This document shows positions 20,033 through 29,406 of a DNA stretch of 64,000 nucleotides, piece after piece. The translations under genes and the position numbers were made by a program. Position 1 is the stretch's first letter. The number at the start of each line of letters is the position of its first letter. The notes below the pieces were generated by a model. That model was not told the origin of the DNA. It did not search any database and saw only the letters and a list, made by a program, of their open reading frames with translations. Source of the DNA: Sphingomonas faeni (lineage in GTDB: Bacteria; Pseudomonadota; Alphaproteobacteria; Sphingomonadales; Sphingomonadaceae); NCBI RefSeq assembly GCF_023195535.1, contig NZ_JALPNF010000011.1, positions 27,031 through 91,030 on the forward strand. The letters are read 5' to 3'.

Positions 20033-20910
20033 ATCGCGCGTATCTCGCGCAGGAGGTCGTTCCAGTCGCCGGCATGGGGTGGCGGTTTGATAATGAGCTG
20101 GCGGCCATGAGCCGTCAGATGCGGGGTAGCCCGCTCGATAGCCCGTGCCGCCTCGCCACCATGCTGGCTGTAGATAACAACGGTATGGACGCTCTCGGGG
20201 ATGGCAACAGCCTGATACCGTTCGATGCCCAGGACCGGCCATACGAATAGTCCGGCACCGAGCATGTTCATCACGCTCGCGGCATCCTCGACGCCTTCTG
20301 CGAGACGTAACACGCCGTCTGTCGGAACGCCGCCCCATCGGACCGCTCCGCTACCGGGGTTGCCGAGCATCCATTTGGGCTCTGACATCTCGGCTTTGCC
20401 TCGACCATCGGGACGCAGAAAGGTGCGGTGAATGGCAACGACGCCAGCGTCTTCCTCGATCGGCACGATCAGCGCGGGTGCGAACGCCTTCGCCGCGCCC
20501 GAACCGAACTGACAACGCGGATCGAAGCGAGCGTTGATACCGTCGGGTACGATCGCGCGGGAGCGCAAATAGCGATCGGCGAGCGAGCCGACATAGGGCT
20601 GGGCGTGCCGCCACACTGCGACCGCGACCTTGTTGTGGTCTGCCTTGCTCTCCTGACGCTGTCCCGGATTGTGGTCAGCGGGTGCAAGGATCTTACCCGA
20701 GCGCAGCGCCGTCATGATCGCGTCGGCGGTGCATCCAGCGAAGCAATGGAAGAGGACAGCTCGCTCGCCAACGCGAACCGAGAGGCTTGCGGTGCCGTCG
20801 GCATGAGCCGGGCAACGGCACATGGCGAAGTCGCCCTGCCATTTTCCGCCGAGCTGGCGGACGATACGGTCCGCTTGGTGCTCGACTGCCGGTGTGCGAC
20901 GGTGGTCCAT
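20029..20910 (-). CDS. Toprim-domain primase-like protein with zinc finger
   Basis: A 293-residue protein. CRCPAHADG near residue 32 and FHCFAGC near residue 55 form a CHC2-type zinc finger as in DnaG-like primases. A Toprim domain follows, with LAEGVEDAASV near residue 205 (the acidic Glu) and TVVIYSQHGG where most family members have a DxD; the acidic pair is weakened here. It resembles the primase-like proteins often carried by alphaproteobacterial mobile elements, which may prime the entering strand. The ATG after GGGGAG is chosen over a longer frame. Confidence 0.8.
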   Translation of the reverse strand: MDHRRTPAVEHQADRIVRQLGGKWQGDFAMCRCPAHADGTASLSVRVGERAVLFHCFAGCTADAIMTALRSGKILAPADHNPGQRQESKADHNKVAVAVWRHAQPYVGSLADRYLRSRAIVPDGINARFDPRCQFGSGAAKAFAPALIVPIEEDAGVVAIHRTFLRPDGRGKAEMSEPKWMLGNPGSGAVRWGGVPTDGVLRLAEGVEDAASVMNMLGAGLFVWPVLGIERYQAVAIPESVHTVVIYSQHGGEAARAIERATPHLTAHGRQLIIKPPPHAGDWNDLLREIRAI

Positions 20911-21003
20911 CTCTGGATACTCCCCTTCAGGCGGCTGTAAAGCTATCGCAGGGTGGGACCCGGTACCAGCGAAAACATAGTAAATCACTGTAACGGAAAC
21001 GTA

Positions 21004-21291
21004 ATGGAACTAGGGCTAATATTGGAGCGCGAACTGACCACGCTGCGCCCACCTGGTGGTACGATCACCGACGTTCATGTCTGCCAGCACGATACCGGTA
21101 AGTGGCATATCAATGTTCGCGTGAGTTGGCGTGGCACAACGCTGCATCATATCGGGCTTTACGACAAAAAGCGTATCCGCCTGTATAAGAAGGCTTCTTC
21201 CGCTATTCGTCATATCGTTATTGGATATGGCTATGAGGGCACGATTGCTGTCCACCCATGCGCTGGCGTGCGCGACGAAGCGTCCTTCTGA
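21004..21291 (+). CDS. Hypothetical protein divergent from the primase gene
   Basis: A 95-residue basic protein, MELGLILERELTTLRPPGG. Alternating hydrophobic and basic residues (KWHINVRVSWRGTTLHH, LYDKKRIRLYKK) suggest a small beta-rich fold that may bind nucleic acid. No family is recognised. It is transcribed away from the primase and toward virB1, some 200 bases upstream of it, so it could be the first gene of the transfer operon or a local regulator. Confidence 0.5.
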   Translation: MELGLILERELTTLRPPGGTITDVHVCQHDTGKWHINVRVSWRGTTLHHIGLYDKKRIRLYKKASSAIRHIVIGYGYEGTIAVHPCAGVRDEASF

Positions 21292-21500
21292 CGGGCTAAA
21301 ACGATAGATCCATAATGAACCTTTGTCGTTTTCGGTCTAGCGCATGAAGGTATTGTCATTTAGCTTTGCTCTATCGAGTGGAGTGAAAACATGGCAAATC
21401 GCTTATGTTCACCTCGAACCGCAGACGGTTGTCATGCGGTTCTAATCCCACCATTGGCGGTCGACGCGGCCAATGCGATCTGCACGAGCGCGGTGCGGTA

Positions 21501-22181
21501 ATGTCGCTTCCCGCCGCTGTCGTTATGGGTCTCGCGGCGCAATGTGCGCCAAGTGTGGCACCTGCAACGATCGCGGCGATTGTCCGTACGGAAAGCCAGG
21601 GCAACGAACTGGCGATCAACGTTAACGGGCTTGGTCCCAAGGTCGCACAGCCGGCGAGCGTTGCGCAGGCGATCGACATTGCGCGCTTCTACGTCGCGAA
21701 AGGCTACTCGGTCGATCTCGGCCTCGGCCAGATCAACTCGCGCAACATGAAAGCGCTCGGGTTGACCTGGGACACGGTGTTCGAGCCCTGTACCAACATC
21801 GCTGCGGCCGGGGCAGTAATCTCCGGCAATTATCGGAGCGTCAGCGCGGGGCTGCATCCCCAGCGCGCACTTCGTATTGCACTTTCCATGTACAACACCG
21901 GGTCGCAGTCGCGTGGCTTTTCCAACGGCTATGTCGGCCGGGTCGTCGGCAATGCCGGCTTCTCCGACAGTATCCAGCCCATGTCGGTCCGGATCGCTGC
22001 GCCAACGCTACCCGATACCGACGGCCCTGCGAGCGCGTCAGCGCAGCTCGCGGCGCTGGTGACTGAAAACACGTCCGCTGAGGGGCAGTCCAAGGCTGCG
22101 CCACCCCCACCGCCGCCATCGTGGGACGTGTTCGCGACGGCAGCATACGCGCGGGCTAGCGCGGGAGGAGAAGACCGATGA
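21501..22181 (+). CDS. virB1: VirB1-like lytic transglycosylase
   Basis: The 226-residue protein has an SLT-type muramidase domain. IVRTESQGNELAIN near residue 30 carries the catalytic Glu, DLGLGQINSRN near residue 74 and ALSMYNTGS near residue 130 complete the fold. It opens the cell wall for assembly of the conjugative pore. The C-terminus is Pro-rich (PPPPPPSW), typical for VirB1. ATG is placed at the start of the conserved domain; no clear signal peptide is seen. Its stop overlaps the virB2 ATG. Confidence 0.9.
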   Translation: MSLPAAVVMGLAAQCAPSVAPATIAAIVRTESQGNELAINVNGLGPKVAQPASVAQAIDIARFYVAKGYSVDLGLGQINSRNMKALGLTWDTVFEPCTNIAAAGAVISGNYRSVSAGLHPQRALRIALSMYNTGSQSRGFSNGYVGRVVGNAGFSDSIQPMSVRIAAPTLPDTDGPASASAQLAALVTENTSAEGQSKAAPPPPPPSWDVFATAAYARASAGGEDR

Positions 22182-22543
22182 ACCTCGTATCGCTCGGCGG
22201 GCCGGCACTTGCCCTTCGCTCGCATGTCACCGCCCGCTTCGCAGCGATGACGCCGCGACAGCGCAAGGCACGCCACTTCCTGACGCTGTGCGGCCTGGTG
22301 GCGCTAGCGTCGCTAATCTCGGCAGAGCCTGCGTTCGCGCAAAGCAACCTCGAAGGGTTCGGCACGAAGGTGCTGGGCCTGCTGAGCAACGGTTTGCTGC
22401 GTACGATCGCGATCATCGCGCTCATCGCGGCCGGGCTCGGGTGGCTGACAGGTCGCGTCAACACGGGCGCGCTCGTCACCGTCGTCATCGGCATCGCGAT
22501 CATCTTCTCGGCACCGTGGATCGTGGACCAGATCGCCGGCTGA
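22178..22543 (+). CDS. virB2: VirB2 pilin precursor (TrbC/VirB2)
   Basis: A 121-residue propilin. A long leader ends near LASLISAEPAFAQ (about residue 55), consistent with signal peptidase cleavage after AFA. Two hydrophobic helices follow (TIAIIALIAAGLGWL and LVTVVIGIAIIFSA), the hallmark of the TrbC/VirB2 family. The mature protein would form the conjugative pilus. The ATG overlaps the virB1 stop as ATGA, so translation is likely coupled. Confidence 0.92.
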   Translation: MNLVSLGGPALALRSHVTARFAAMTPRQRKARHFLTLCGLVALASLISAEPAFAQSNLEGFGTKVLGLLSNGLLRTIAIIALIAAGLGWLTGRVNTGALVTVVIGIAIIFSAPWIVDQIAG

Positions 22544-22606
22544 CATTGCCGGGGGCGGGCCGCACTGCGCGGTCCGCCTTCGAGTGTATCGAGTGGAGTA
22601 GTAGGC

Positions 22607-22951
22607 GTGGAAGAGGACCGGGAGTTGATGGCACGCAATCCGCTGTTCCTGGCGGTGACGCGGCCTGCGCTGTTCGCCGGCGTGCCGATCGAGGCGGCGG
22701 TGGTCGTGCTGCTCGCCTCGGTCATCACGCTGATCGGAACGTCCAATCCCGTCTATGGCGCGGTCGTCGCCGCGGTGATGTTCGGCCTGTCGCGCCTCAT
22801 CGTGCGCCACGACGTCAACGCCTTCCGGCTGATCTTCCTGTGGGGCCGCACCAAGGCGGCCAACCGCAACCGCGTGTTCTGGGGCGGGTCGAGCTACACC
22901 CCGCTCCCCCTCAAGGGCATCAAGCGCAAGGGGTTCGGCCGCAATGGCTAA
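22607..22951 (+). CDS. virB3: VirB3 inner-membrane T4SS component
   Basis: A 114-residue membrane protein with GTG start. FLAVTRPALFAGVPIEAAVVV near residue 13 followed by a second hydrophobic stretch is the VirB3 signature; the C-terminus is basic and cytoplasmic. VirB3 works with the VirB4 ATPase, and here the two genes overlap by eight bases. Spacing from virB2 is about 60 bases without a terminator. Confidence 0.92.
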   Translation: MEEDRELMARNPLFLAVTRPALFAGVPIEAAVVVLLASVITLIGTSNPVYGAVVAAVMFGLSRLIVRHDVNAFRLIFLWGRTKAANRNRVFWGGSSYTPLPLKGIKRKGFGRNG

Positions 22952-25334
22952 GGCAAACCGCCTTTCCGATCAGGTGCCGATGAAAATCGCGCTGAAGGAA
23001 GTGCTGCCGACCAAGTTCCTGCCATACGCACGCCACGTGACCGACGAGGTGGTGGCACTCGATTCCGGGGCGATCATGCTGACGTTCGAGCTGCAGGGCC
23101 GTGCCTTTGAGACGGCCGACGTGCGCGACCTGAACGACTGGCACGCGAAGCTCAACGTGATGCTGCGCAACCTCCACGACGATCGCCTGTCGATCTGGAC
23201 GCATCTCGTTCGGTCGAGGGTCGAGCAATATCCGGGCGGCAACTTCCGTTCGCGCTTCGCCCGCGACCTCGATGCCGCCTACTTCGCGCGGATGAACAAG
23301 GAGCGGATGTTCATCAACCGCTTCTTCGTGACGCTGGTGCTGCGCCCGTCGATCCACGGCGCGGACAAGCTCGTCCAGCTCTTCAAGAACAAGACGAGGG
23401 CGAACACAGAAGCGGACTCGATCGACGCCGACCTGCTGGAGGCACTGGAGGACAAGGCCCGCGATTTCGAGCGGCTGATGGATCGCTGCTCGCCGCGTCG
23501 ACTGGCGATCTACGGTCACAACGGCCTCAAGTTTTCCGAGACGATGGAAGTGGCGGAGATGGTGATGACGGGCCGGCATCGCCGCGTTCCCGTCATCCGC
23601 GGCCACCTGGGGAGCGCGCTGTACCGCCAGCGGGTGATCTTCGGTGGTGAGACGGTCGAGGTCCGTGACGCCGATCGCAGCGCCTTCGGGGGCATATTTG
23701 GCATCCGCGAGTATCCGGCGTTCACAACCCCGCGCCAGTTCGAGTCCTTGCTGGCGGTCGATTTCAGCTTCGTGCTGACGCAATCCTTCACCTTCCTCGG
23801 TCGCGCCGCGGCGTCCGAGCGGTTTCGGCTGCGTCAGAAGCAGATGGAGAATGCTGAGGATCGGGCCGTCAGCCAGATGCTCGATCTCGTCGACGCAGCG
23901 GACGATCTCATGTCCAACCGCTTTGTCCTGGGCGACCACCATTTCACGCTCGCGGTCTATGCGGAGTCGCTCAAAGGCCTGCGCGATAATATGTCGATCG
24001 CGCGCGCCGCGCTTGCCGATACCGGTATGGTCGCGGCCCGCGAGGGGGCAGCGTTGGAGGCCGCCTATTGGAGCCAGCTCGTCGGCAATTTCGCGTGGCG
24101 CGCGCGACCGGCGCCGATCACGTCGCTCAACTTTGCGGCCTTCTCGCCCTTCCACACCTATCCGGCCGGGCTCGCGACCGGGAATCATTGGGGCGATGCG
24201 ATCGCGCTGATGAAGACGAGCGCGCGCAGCCCCTATTTCTTCAGCTTCCACAAGCGGGACATCGGACACACGCTGATCGTCGGCCCGACCGGAGGCGGCA
24301 AGACGGTCATCGTCAACTTCCTGATGGCGCAGGCCGAGAAGACCGGGGCGCGACAAATCTTCATCGACAAGGATCGCGGCGCGCAGATCTTCGTGCTGGC
24401 GTCGGGCGGCACGTACCTGACGCTCGCAAACGGTGTCCCGACGGGCTTTGCGCCCCTCAAGGCGCTGGAGAACACCGCGGAAGATCGATCCTGGCTCGCG
24501 CTGTTCGTGCGGCAGCTCGTCAGGGCGGAAGGTCGCCCGATCACGGTCCAGGACGAGCGCCTGATCGACGAAGGGATCGCGTCCGTCATGCGGCTTCCCC
24601 GCGAGGATCGATCGTTCGACGCGCTCCGCACGATGCTCGGCATGGCGGATGCCGGCGGAGTCGGAGCGCGGCTCGAGAAATGGACGACGCGCGGTTCGAT
24701 GGGCTGGGTCTTCGACAACCCGTCGGACGAGCTGACGCTGGATGCGCGGTTCATCGGCTTCGACATGACGGACTTCCTCGACAATGCCGAGGTCCGGGCG
24801 CCGCTCATGCTCTACCTGTTCCACAGGATCGACAAGCTGCTGACCGGCGAGCGCACGATCATCGCGATCGACGAGTTCTGGAAGGCACTCCAGGACGAGG
24901 CATTCCGCGGCTTCGCGCAGGACGGTCTCAAGACATTCCGCAAGCGCAACGCGATGATGGTGTTCGCCACGCAATCGCCTGCGGATGCGCTCAAGAGCGA
25001 TATCGCGCATTCGATCCTCGAACAGGTCGCGACGCAGGTCATGCTGCCGAACCCAAAGGGATCGCGGCGCGATTACGTCGAGGGCTTCTCCCTGACCGAC
25101 GCCGAATATCAGCTCATCCGCGAGGAGCTGTCGCCGGAGTCCCGCAAGTTCCTGGTGAAGCAGGGTCATGACAGCGTCGTGGTCGAATTGAACCTGACCG
25201 GCCTCGATGACGAGCTGGCGGTATTGTCCGGCCGTGCCGAGACGACACCGATCGCCGTCGAGACCGCCGCGGAGTTCGGCCCCGATCCGGCGGCCTGGCT
25301 ACCGATCTTCCACCAACGTCGACGCCCAAGCTGA
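22944..25334 (+). CDS. virB4: VirB4 T4SS ATPase
   Basis: A 796-residue ATPase, the usual VirB4 length. The N-terminal CagE/TrbE/VirB domain covers about residues 30-400. Walker A GPTGGGKT lies near residue 447 and Walker B TIIAIDEFWK near residue 638, followed by the FATQSPADAL segment. It powers pilus biogenesis and substrate transfer at the inner membrane. Long open frames on the opposite strand and in another forward frame are shadows of its biased codon use. Confidence 0.96.
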   Translation: MAKANRLSDQVPMKIALKEVLPTKFLPYARHVTDEVVALDSGAIMLTFELQGRAFETADVRDLNDWHAKLNVMLRNLHDDRLSIWTHLVRSRVEQYPGGNFRSRFARDLDAAYFARMNKERMFINRFFVTLVLRPSIHGADKLVQLFKNKTRANTEADSIDADLLEALEDKARDFERLMDRCSPRRLAIYGHNGLKFSETMEVAEMVMTGRHRRVPVIRGHLGSALYRQRVIFGGETVEVRDADRSAFGGIFGIREYPAFTTPRQFESLLAVDFSFVLTQSFTFLGRAAASERFRLRQKQMENAEDRAVSQMLDLVDAADDLMSNRFVLGDHHFTLAVYAESLKGLRDNMSIARAALADTGMVAAREGAALEAAYWSQLVGNFAWRARPAPITSLNFAAFSPFHTYPAGLATGNHWGDAIALMKTSARSPYFFSFHKRDIGHTLIVGPTGGGKTVIVNFLMAQAEKTGARQIFIDKDRGAQIFVLASGGTYLTLANGVPTGFAPLKALENTAEDRSWLALFVRQLVRAEGRPITVQDERLIDEGIASVMRLPREDRSFDALRTMLGMADAGGVGARLEKWTTRGSMGWVFDNPSDELTLDARFIGFDMTDFLDNAEVRAPLMLYLFHRIDKLLTGERTIIAIDEFWKALQDEAFRGFAQDGLKTFRKRNAMMVFATQSPADALKSDIAHSILEQVATQVMLPNPKGSRRDYVEGFSLTDAEYQLIREELSPESRKFLVKQGHDSVVVELNLTGLDDELAVLSGRAETTPIAVETAAEFGPDPAAWLPIFHQRRRPS

Positions 25335-25337
25335 AGG

Positions 25338-26084
25338 ATGAGAAGGAACATGCGTAGCGCGAGAATGACCGCCCGCCTGTTAGTCGGGATCGCCCTGTTG
25401 AGCACGAGTGCCGCGCACGCGCAGCTCGGCGGGATCGTGTTCGATCCACGGGCTTTCGCTCAACAGTTGCAGCAGCTCGATCAGGCGCGGCAGCAGGTTC
25501 TAGCCGCCAAGACGCAGGTCGATCAGGGCCTACAACAGATCGCGCAGGCGAAGCAGCTTTATCAGAGCGTCAACGATGCGACCAACATCAGCAGCATTGC
25601 CAATAAACTAAAAACGGACGCGCTGCGGACCAGCAACGTATCGTCCCCGAACCTCGACGGCTTCACGAGCGGGAACCTCGATGTCGTGGGCGGCCTGCGC
25701 GGCAAGGCTAACGATGTCTATAAAGACCTAATGGGTCGCGTCCCGGCAGATGCGAGCGATGCGAGCCGATCGGCCGCGGAGCAGGGTGCACGCGAGGCGG
25801 CCGTGACGACCGGTCTGGCCGGTAACGTCGGCGATTCCGTCACCAATAGGCGGCAGGGTCTGGAGGAACTGCGTAGCCGCTTGGCGACCGCCACCACGGC
25901 ATCCGAGCGGGCCGATATGTCGGCTAGGCTCCAGCTCGAGCAGGCCCAGATGATGAACGATCAGATGGCGTTGCAGGCGGTGGATATCCAGCGCCGGGCG
26001 AAAGCCGAGGCGGATTACCAACGGTATATCGCCATGCAGAAGTCGGATCGCGCGAGCTACAGGGCTGGGATGGGCCTGAACTAA
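25338..26084 (+). CDS. virB5: VirB5 minor pilin
   Basis: The 248-residue product has a signal peptide (LLVGIALLSTSAAHAQ, cleaved after AHA around residue 28). A coiled-coil rich Gln region follows (FAQQLQQLDQARQQ), then the ELRSRLATATTASERADM helix typical of VirB5. VirB5 caps the pilus tip and takes part in adhesion. It starts three bases after virB4, and its stop overlaps the ATG of the following lipoprotein gene. Confidence 0.9.
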   Translation: MRRNMRSARMTARLLVGIALLSTSAAHAQLGGIVFDPRAFAQQLQQLDQARQQVLAAKTQVDQGLQQIAQAKQLYQSVNDATNISSIANKLKTDALRTSNVSSPNLDGFTSGNLDVVGGLRGKANDVYKDLMGRVPADASDASRSAAEQGAREAAVTTGLAGNVGDSVTNRRQGLEELRSRLATATTASERADMSARLQLEQAQMMNDQMALQAVDIQRRAKAEADYQRYIAMQKSDRASYRAGMGLN

Positions 26085-26401
26085 TGCCCCGCCCGTATCC
26101 GATCACGGCCGGAATTATCGCCGGGTTTGCCCTCCTTGCAGGTTGCTCGAAGTCGGAGCAGCAGCAGACTGGGAATGGACTGCGCTCTGACATGCAGCTT
26201 CACGACACGGCGTACTACGTCGCCAACGAGGCCGCACGGGTCGAGATGCAGGGTGTCTGCGACAAGTGGAAGGCTTCGCAGCGCTCGCCGTTCAGCTGGC
26301 CGTCGGTCGTAGTCGAGACATGCAACAACGTCGCCAGCGCCAACGAAGCAATCCGTCGCACAAAGGATCGCGACGATTTCAAGAAAGGCATGGGCATTTG
26401 A
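26084..26401 (+). CDS. EexN-like entry-exclusion lipoprotein
   Basis: A 105-residue lipoprotein. The lipobox LLAGC places the lipidated Cys at residue 21. A conserved pair of Cys (about residues 60 and 83) lies in the C-terminal domain, within VCDKWK and TCNNVASAN, and the NEAIRRTKD end fits EexN proteins. In IncN/IncX-like systems EexN blocks entry of a second similar plasmid. It sits between virB5 and virB6, the usual eex location. Confidence 0.82.
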   Translation: MPRPYPITAGIIAGFALLAGCSKSEQQQTGNGLRSDMQLHDTAYYVANEAARVEMQGVCDKWKASQRSPFSWPSVVVETCNNVASANEAIRRTKDRDDFKKGMGI

Positions 26402-26436
26402 TCTCCTGTCGGTGATCGACCCTTGGGGTAGGTGGA

Positions 26437-27471
26437 ATGGCAAATCTATTCGCGACGATGTTCACCTACCTGAACAATGCTCTAGCTGCGATTATTGCAG
26501 CGTATGCGGGTGTCGTAAGCTGGATTTCAGGACCGCTTCGTGTTGGTGTGACAATTTACATCATTCTGTTGGGTATCGCGATACTCAGGGGTGCTGTCGA
26601 ATATCCATTCCGAGAGTTCGTCTATCGTGGAATGAAACTCGCCGTTCTCGTATTTGCGGTCACAACTCTCTACGGTGCCTCGACCGGCTTGTTCACGATG
26701 GACGGGCTACCGCGTGATATCTCAACCGCGGTCGGCGGTCCCAACGTCAATGGGCTTGGCGATTTCTTCGACCAGATCGTCAAGGGTGCTGCGCAGACGA
26801 TCGACAAGATTACCGAGATTCAGGACGCGCGTACTGCGGCTGCCGGCAAAAACCTGATTGGCATGCCGAACAACATCATCGAGATTTTCTTCACCGGCAT
26901 TTACTGCCTGGTACTGATGGTGATGGCGCTTCTATCAGCGGCATTAGGATTTACGATCTGCGCGTTTGCGCTGTTTTCTCTGGCACTCCTCGCGGTAGTC
27001 GGCCCGCTCTTCGTCGCGGCGCTACTTTTCGACTCGACCCGCTCATTCTTCTTTTCCTGGCTCGGGTCGGTCATCAACTACCTTCTGCTGGTGGCGTTCG
27101 CGTTGCTGCTGACGATCTTTATCCGAAATACGGGTGAGGACTTCATGAGCCAAGCATTCGCCGGAGATACCAACATCCCCGTCATCGCGATCCGCGCGAT
27201 TGCCTTCTACGTCTTGGGGTTCTTCTTCTTTCTTCAAATCCCCGGCCTTGCTGCGGGCCTAGGTGGCGGCGGTGCTTCACTCGCGACTCAATTCGCCAAT
27301 GCAGCAACCGGCAACTTCGCCCCTAGCGCTGGTCGAGCGCTTTCGAGCGCGCCGGGACGATTAGCCGGCCTGCCGATCGCACGAGCGCGAGATGCCCGCC
27401 AAATGCGCTTGATGGGGGGCGCTAGCGGCAGCGGATCTCGCGGCGGGTCGCTCACCCGGACCAATTACTAG
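26437..27471 (+). CDS. virB6: VirB6 polytopic T4SS channel protein
   Basis: The 344-residue protein has at least six hydrophobic segments, including AAIIAAYAGVVSWI, VGVTIYIILLGIAI, CLVLMVMALLSAALGF and LLLVAFALLLTIFI. The FDSTRSFFFSWLGSVINYLLL stretch, typical of TrbL/VirB6, is only summarised here as FFFSWLGSVINYL. It forms part of the inner-membrane translocation channel. The C-terminal tail is Gly/Ser-rich. A GTAGGTGGA ribosome site precedes the ATG. Confidence 0.92.
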   Translation: MANLFATMFTYLNNALAAIIAAYAGVVSWISGPLRVGVTIYIILLGIAILRGAVEYPFREFVYRGMKLAVLVFAVTTLYGASTGLFTMDGLPRDISTAVGGPNVNGLGDFFDQIVKGAAQTIDKITEIQDARTAAAGKNLIGMPNNIIEIFFTGIYCLVLMVMALLSAALGFTICAFALFSLALLAVVGPLFVAALLFDSTRSFFFSWLGSVINYLLLVAFALLLTIFIRNTGEDFMSQAFAGDTNIPVIAIRAIAFYVLGFFFFLQIPGLAAGLGGGGASLATQFANAATGNFAPSAGRALSSAPGRLAGLPIARARDARQMRLMGGASGSGSRGGSLTRTNY

Positions 27472-27481
27472 GAGCATCGGC

Positions 27482-27871
27482 ATGAAGTTCGCACCCTTCC
27501 TGGCCATCGTTGCCATCGCCGCGATGACCCCGACCCTTCCAGTGGCTGCAGCGAAGGAGAACAAGCTCCCGCGTTGCACCGGCAAGCATCTGCGACCGGC
27601 AAACCTCTATGGAACGGTCCTCCCGACCATTCCTGATAGGGGGCTGACCCCTGCGGCGTCTGCGAGCAGGGGGGATGTGCCACGTGGCACACCTGACCCG
27701 CAGGGAGCGGCACCAGCCTCCCCGGCACCCTCACCCACCACCAATCTCTTCCCGCCCGCCAGCGCGACGCCGAGCCTACAAGGGCCGACGTCCAGCAACG
27801 AGCGGGTGCCGGCGATCGGAGCGTCGCCGAGCGCAAGCGCGGCCCTCCCGACCTCTTATGCGAGCTGCTGA
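27482..27871 (+). CDS. VirB7-position periplasmic protein with a parS-like site in its coding DNA
   Basis: A 129-residue protein with signal peptide (FLAIVAIAAMTPTLPVAAA, residues 5-24) and no clear lipobox. It lies between virB6 and virB8, where virB7 is found. After a short conserved part with CTGKHLRPANLYGTV, the rest is a Pro/Ala/Ser linker. The parS-like palindrome falls in this linker and is read as DVPRGTP. The low-complexity tail may exist in part to carry that DNA site. Confidence 0.65.
   Translation: MKFAPFLAIVAIAAMTPTLPVAAAKENKLPRCTGKHLRPANLYGTVLPTIPDRGLTPAASASRGDVPRGTPDPQGAAPASPAPSPTTNLFPPASATPSLQGPTSSNERVPAIGASPSASAALPTSYASC
27676..27691. promoter_or_regulatory. parS-like palindrome, site 3 of 6 (inside a gene)
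   Basis: TGTGCCACGTGGCACA, identical core to the other sites, lying inside the reading frame of the VirB7-position gene about 200 bases ahead of virB8. It is read in frame as VPRGT. It could bind ParB within the transfer operon or control an internal promoter for virB8 onward. Confidence 0.7.
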
Positions 27872-27873
27872 CA

Positions 27874-28566
27874 ATGGCGATCGGCGTCAAAGACAACGAC
27901 GAAGACCTCAAAAGCTATTTCGCGGAAGCGGAAGGCTGGGATCGTGACAGGTTCGTCACCGCTGCGCGCTCGCGGCGCGTCGCCTGGATCGTCGCGTCCG
28001 TGGCGATCGCGTTTGCGGCGATATGCGCTGCCGCGGTGTTGGCGCTCACGCCGTTGAAGACGGTCGTACCCTACGTCGTCACCGTCGATCGATCGACGGG
28101 TGCTACCGACGTCGCTCAAGAGCTGCGCGGCGATAAGTCGATTACCTATGACGAGGCGATCCGGAAATACTTCCTGGCCGATTACGTCCGAGCGCGGGAG
28201 GGGTGGATTCCGCAGGCACGCGAAGAGTTCTTCCGCAAGGTGCTGGCGCTCTCAACGCGAGAGGAACAGGCGCGTTGGACGGCTTTCTACAAGAAGGACA
28301 ACCCGGACTCTCCGCAAAATCAGCTCACCGCGAACGACGCGGTTTTTGTCGCGATCCGATCGGTCGCCTTCATATCACCGAACGTCGCGCAGGTTCGCTT
28401 CGTGAAGCGCCTCGAACGCGATCAACAGGTGATCGAGACGCCGGCCATCGCGACCATCACTTTCGATGTGCTGTCCAAGCCGGAAACGGAATCTGGACGC
28501 TACGCCAACCCGCTCGGTTTCCAAGTGAAGTCCTACCGAGCCGATGCGGAGGTGCCGACACGATGA
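27874..28566 (+). CDS. virB8: VirB8 T4SS scaffold protein
   Basis: A 230-residue bitopic protein. A cytoplasmic start (EDLKSYFAEAEGWDRDRF) leads into one transmembrane helix near residues 33-52 (AWIVASVAIAFAAICAAAV). A periplasmic NTF2-like domain follows, with YDEAIRKYFLADYVRAREGW and the RFVKRLERD and YANPLGF segments of VirB8. It bridges the core complex and the inner membrane. It starts two bases after the preceding gene and ends overlapping virB9. Confidence 0.93.
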   Translation: MAIGVKDNDEDLKSYFAEAEGWDRDRFVTAARSRRVAWIVASVAIAFAAICAAAVLALTPLKTVVPYVVTVDRSTGATDVAQELRGDKSITYDEAIRKYFLADYVRAREGWIPQAREEFFRKVLALSTREEQARWTAFYKKDNPDSPQNQLTANDAVFVAIRSVAFISPNVAQVRFVKRLERDQQVIETPAIATITFDVLSKPETESGRYANPLGFQVKSYRADAEVPTR

Positions 28567-29405
28567 AGAGCATCCTGCTTATGGCCGCATCGCTGGGAGC
28601 GCTCGTGCCCGCGTCGGCATTTGCCGAGCAGACGCCGCGCCAGCTCGGACCGGATCAGCGCATCCGCGAGGTCAACTATACCGACGGTAATGTCATCAAA
28701 ATCCGCAGCGGCTTTCGTACCGCGACGCAGATCGAGTTCGCCCCTGGCGAGGTCATTAAATTCGTCGCGATGGGCGACACGCTGTCATGGGAGGTCGCAC
28801 CGGCAGACAATTCGCTGTTCGTGAAGCCCCGCGAACGGGCCGGGGTGACGAACCTCATCGTCGTGACGGAGTTTCAGGGCACGAAGCGCAACTACACCTT
28901 CGAGCTGACAGCCGTCGCCGGTGCGCGTGCGACGGGGACGTTCTTCAAGGTCCGGCTACGCTATCCCGAGTATGAGGCGCAGCAAGCGGTTCTTGCCACG
29001 CAACAAGCGCAGCTCGCGGCTGCGCTGGCGGCGCAGAACGGCGCGGTCAAGGTGGCGCTCGACCTCGGTGTTCTCGAAGGCAAGCGCAACCTGAATTATA
29101 AAGTCGAGGGCTCCTCCGACATTCAACCTTCGGAGATCAGCGACAACGGTCAGTTCACCGTTTTGCGCTTCCCGAACCAGCGCGAAATCCCCGCGATCTT
29201 CACCGTAAATCCCGACGGAAGCGAGGCGACGGCCGCGTTCGATGTGCGTGATGAGTTCGTGGTCGTCCACGGCATCTACAAGCAAATGCGCCTCCGCAGG
29301 GGCAAGGTCGTCCTCTGCATCTACAACGAAAGCCCGAGCTTCTACGGCCGTGATCCCAAGACGGACACCGCATCCGAAGTCGTCGAGCGCACGACGGAGA
29401 AGTGA
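28563..29405 (+). CDS. virB9: VirB9 T4SS core-complex protein
   Basis: The 280-residue protein starts MKSILLMAASLGALVPASAFA, a signal peptide cleaved around residue 21. The mature part has DQRIREVNYTDGNVIKI and later GKRNLNYKVEGSSD, typical of VirB9/TrbG. It joins VirB10 and VirB7 in the outer-membrane core. The chosen ATG overlaps the virB8 stop (ATGA), whereas the longer frame upstream is an artefact within virB8. Confidence 0.93.
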   Translation: MKSILLMAASLGALVPASAFAEQTPRQLGPDQRIREVNYTDGNVIKIRSGFRTATQIEFAPGEVIKFVAMGDTLSWEVAPADNSLFVKPRERAGVTNLIVVTEFQGTKRNYTFELTAVAGARATGTFFKVRLRYPEYEAQQAVLATQQAQLAAALAAQNGAVKVALDLGVLEGKRNLNYKVEGSSDIQPSEISDNGQFTVLRFPNQREIPAIFTVNPDGSEATAAFDVRDEFVVVHGIYKQMRLRRGKVVLCIYNESPSFYGRDPKTDTASEVVERTTEK

Positions 29406-29406
29406 C

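Noticed and set aside
22920..25169. A 749-codon open frame on the minus strand opposite virB4
   Set aside because: It is a codon-bias shadow of the well-supported VirB4 gene, has no recognised motif, and is rich in Arg, Glu, Val and His as expected from antisense of GC-rich coding DNA.
24068..25171. A 367-codon forward frame inside virB4
   Set aside because: Arg- and Asp-rich, low-complexity translation in a different frame of VirB4; no start signal or family match.
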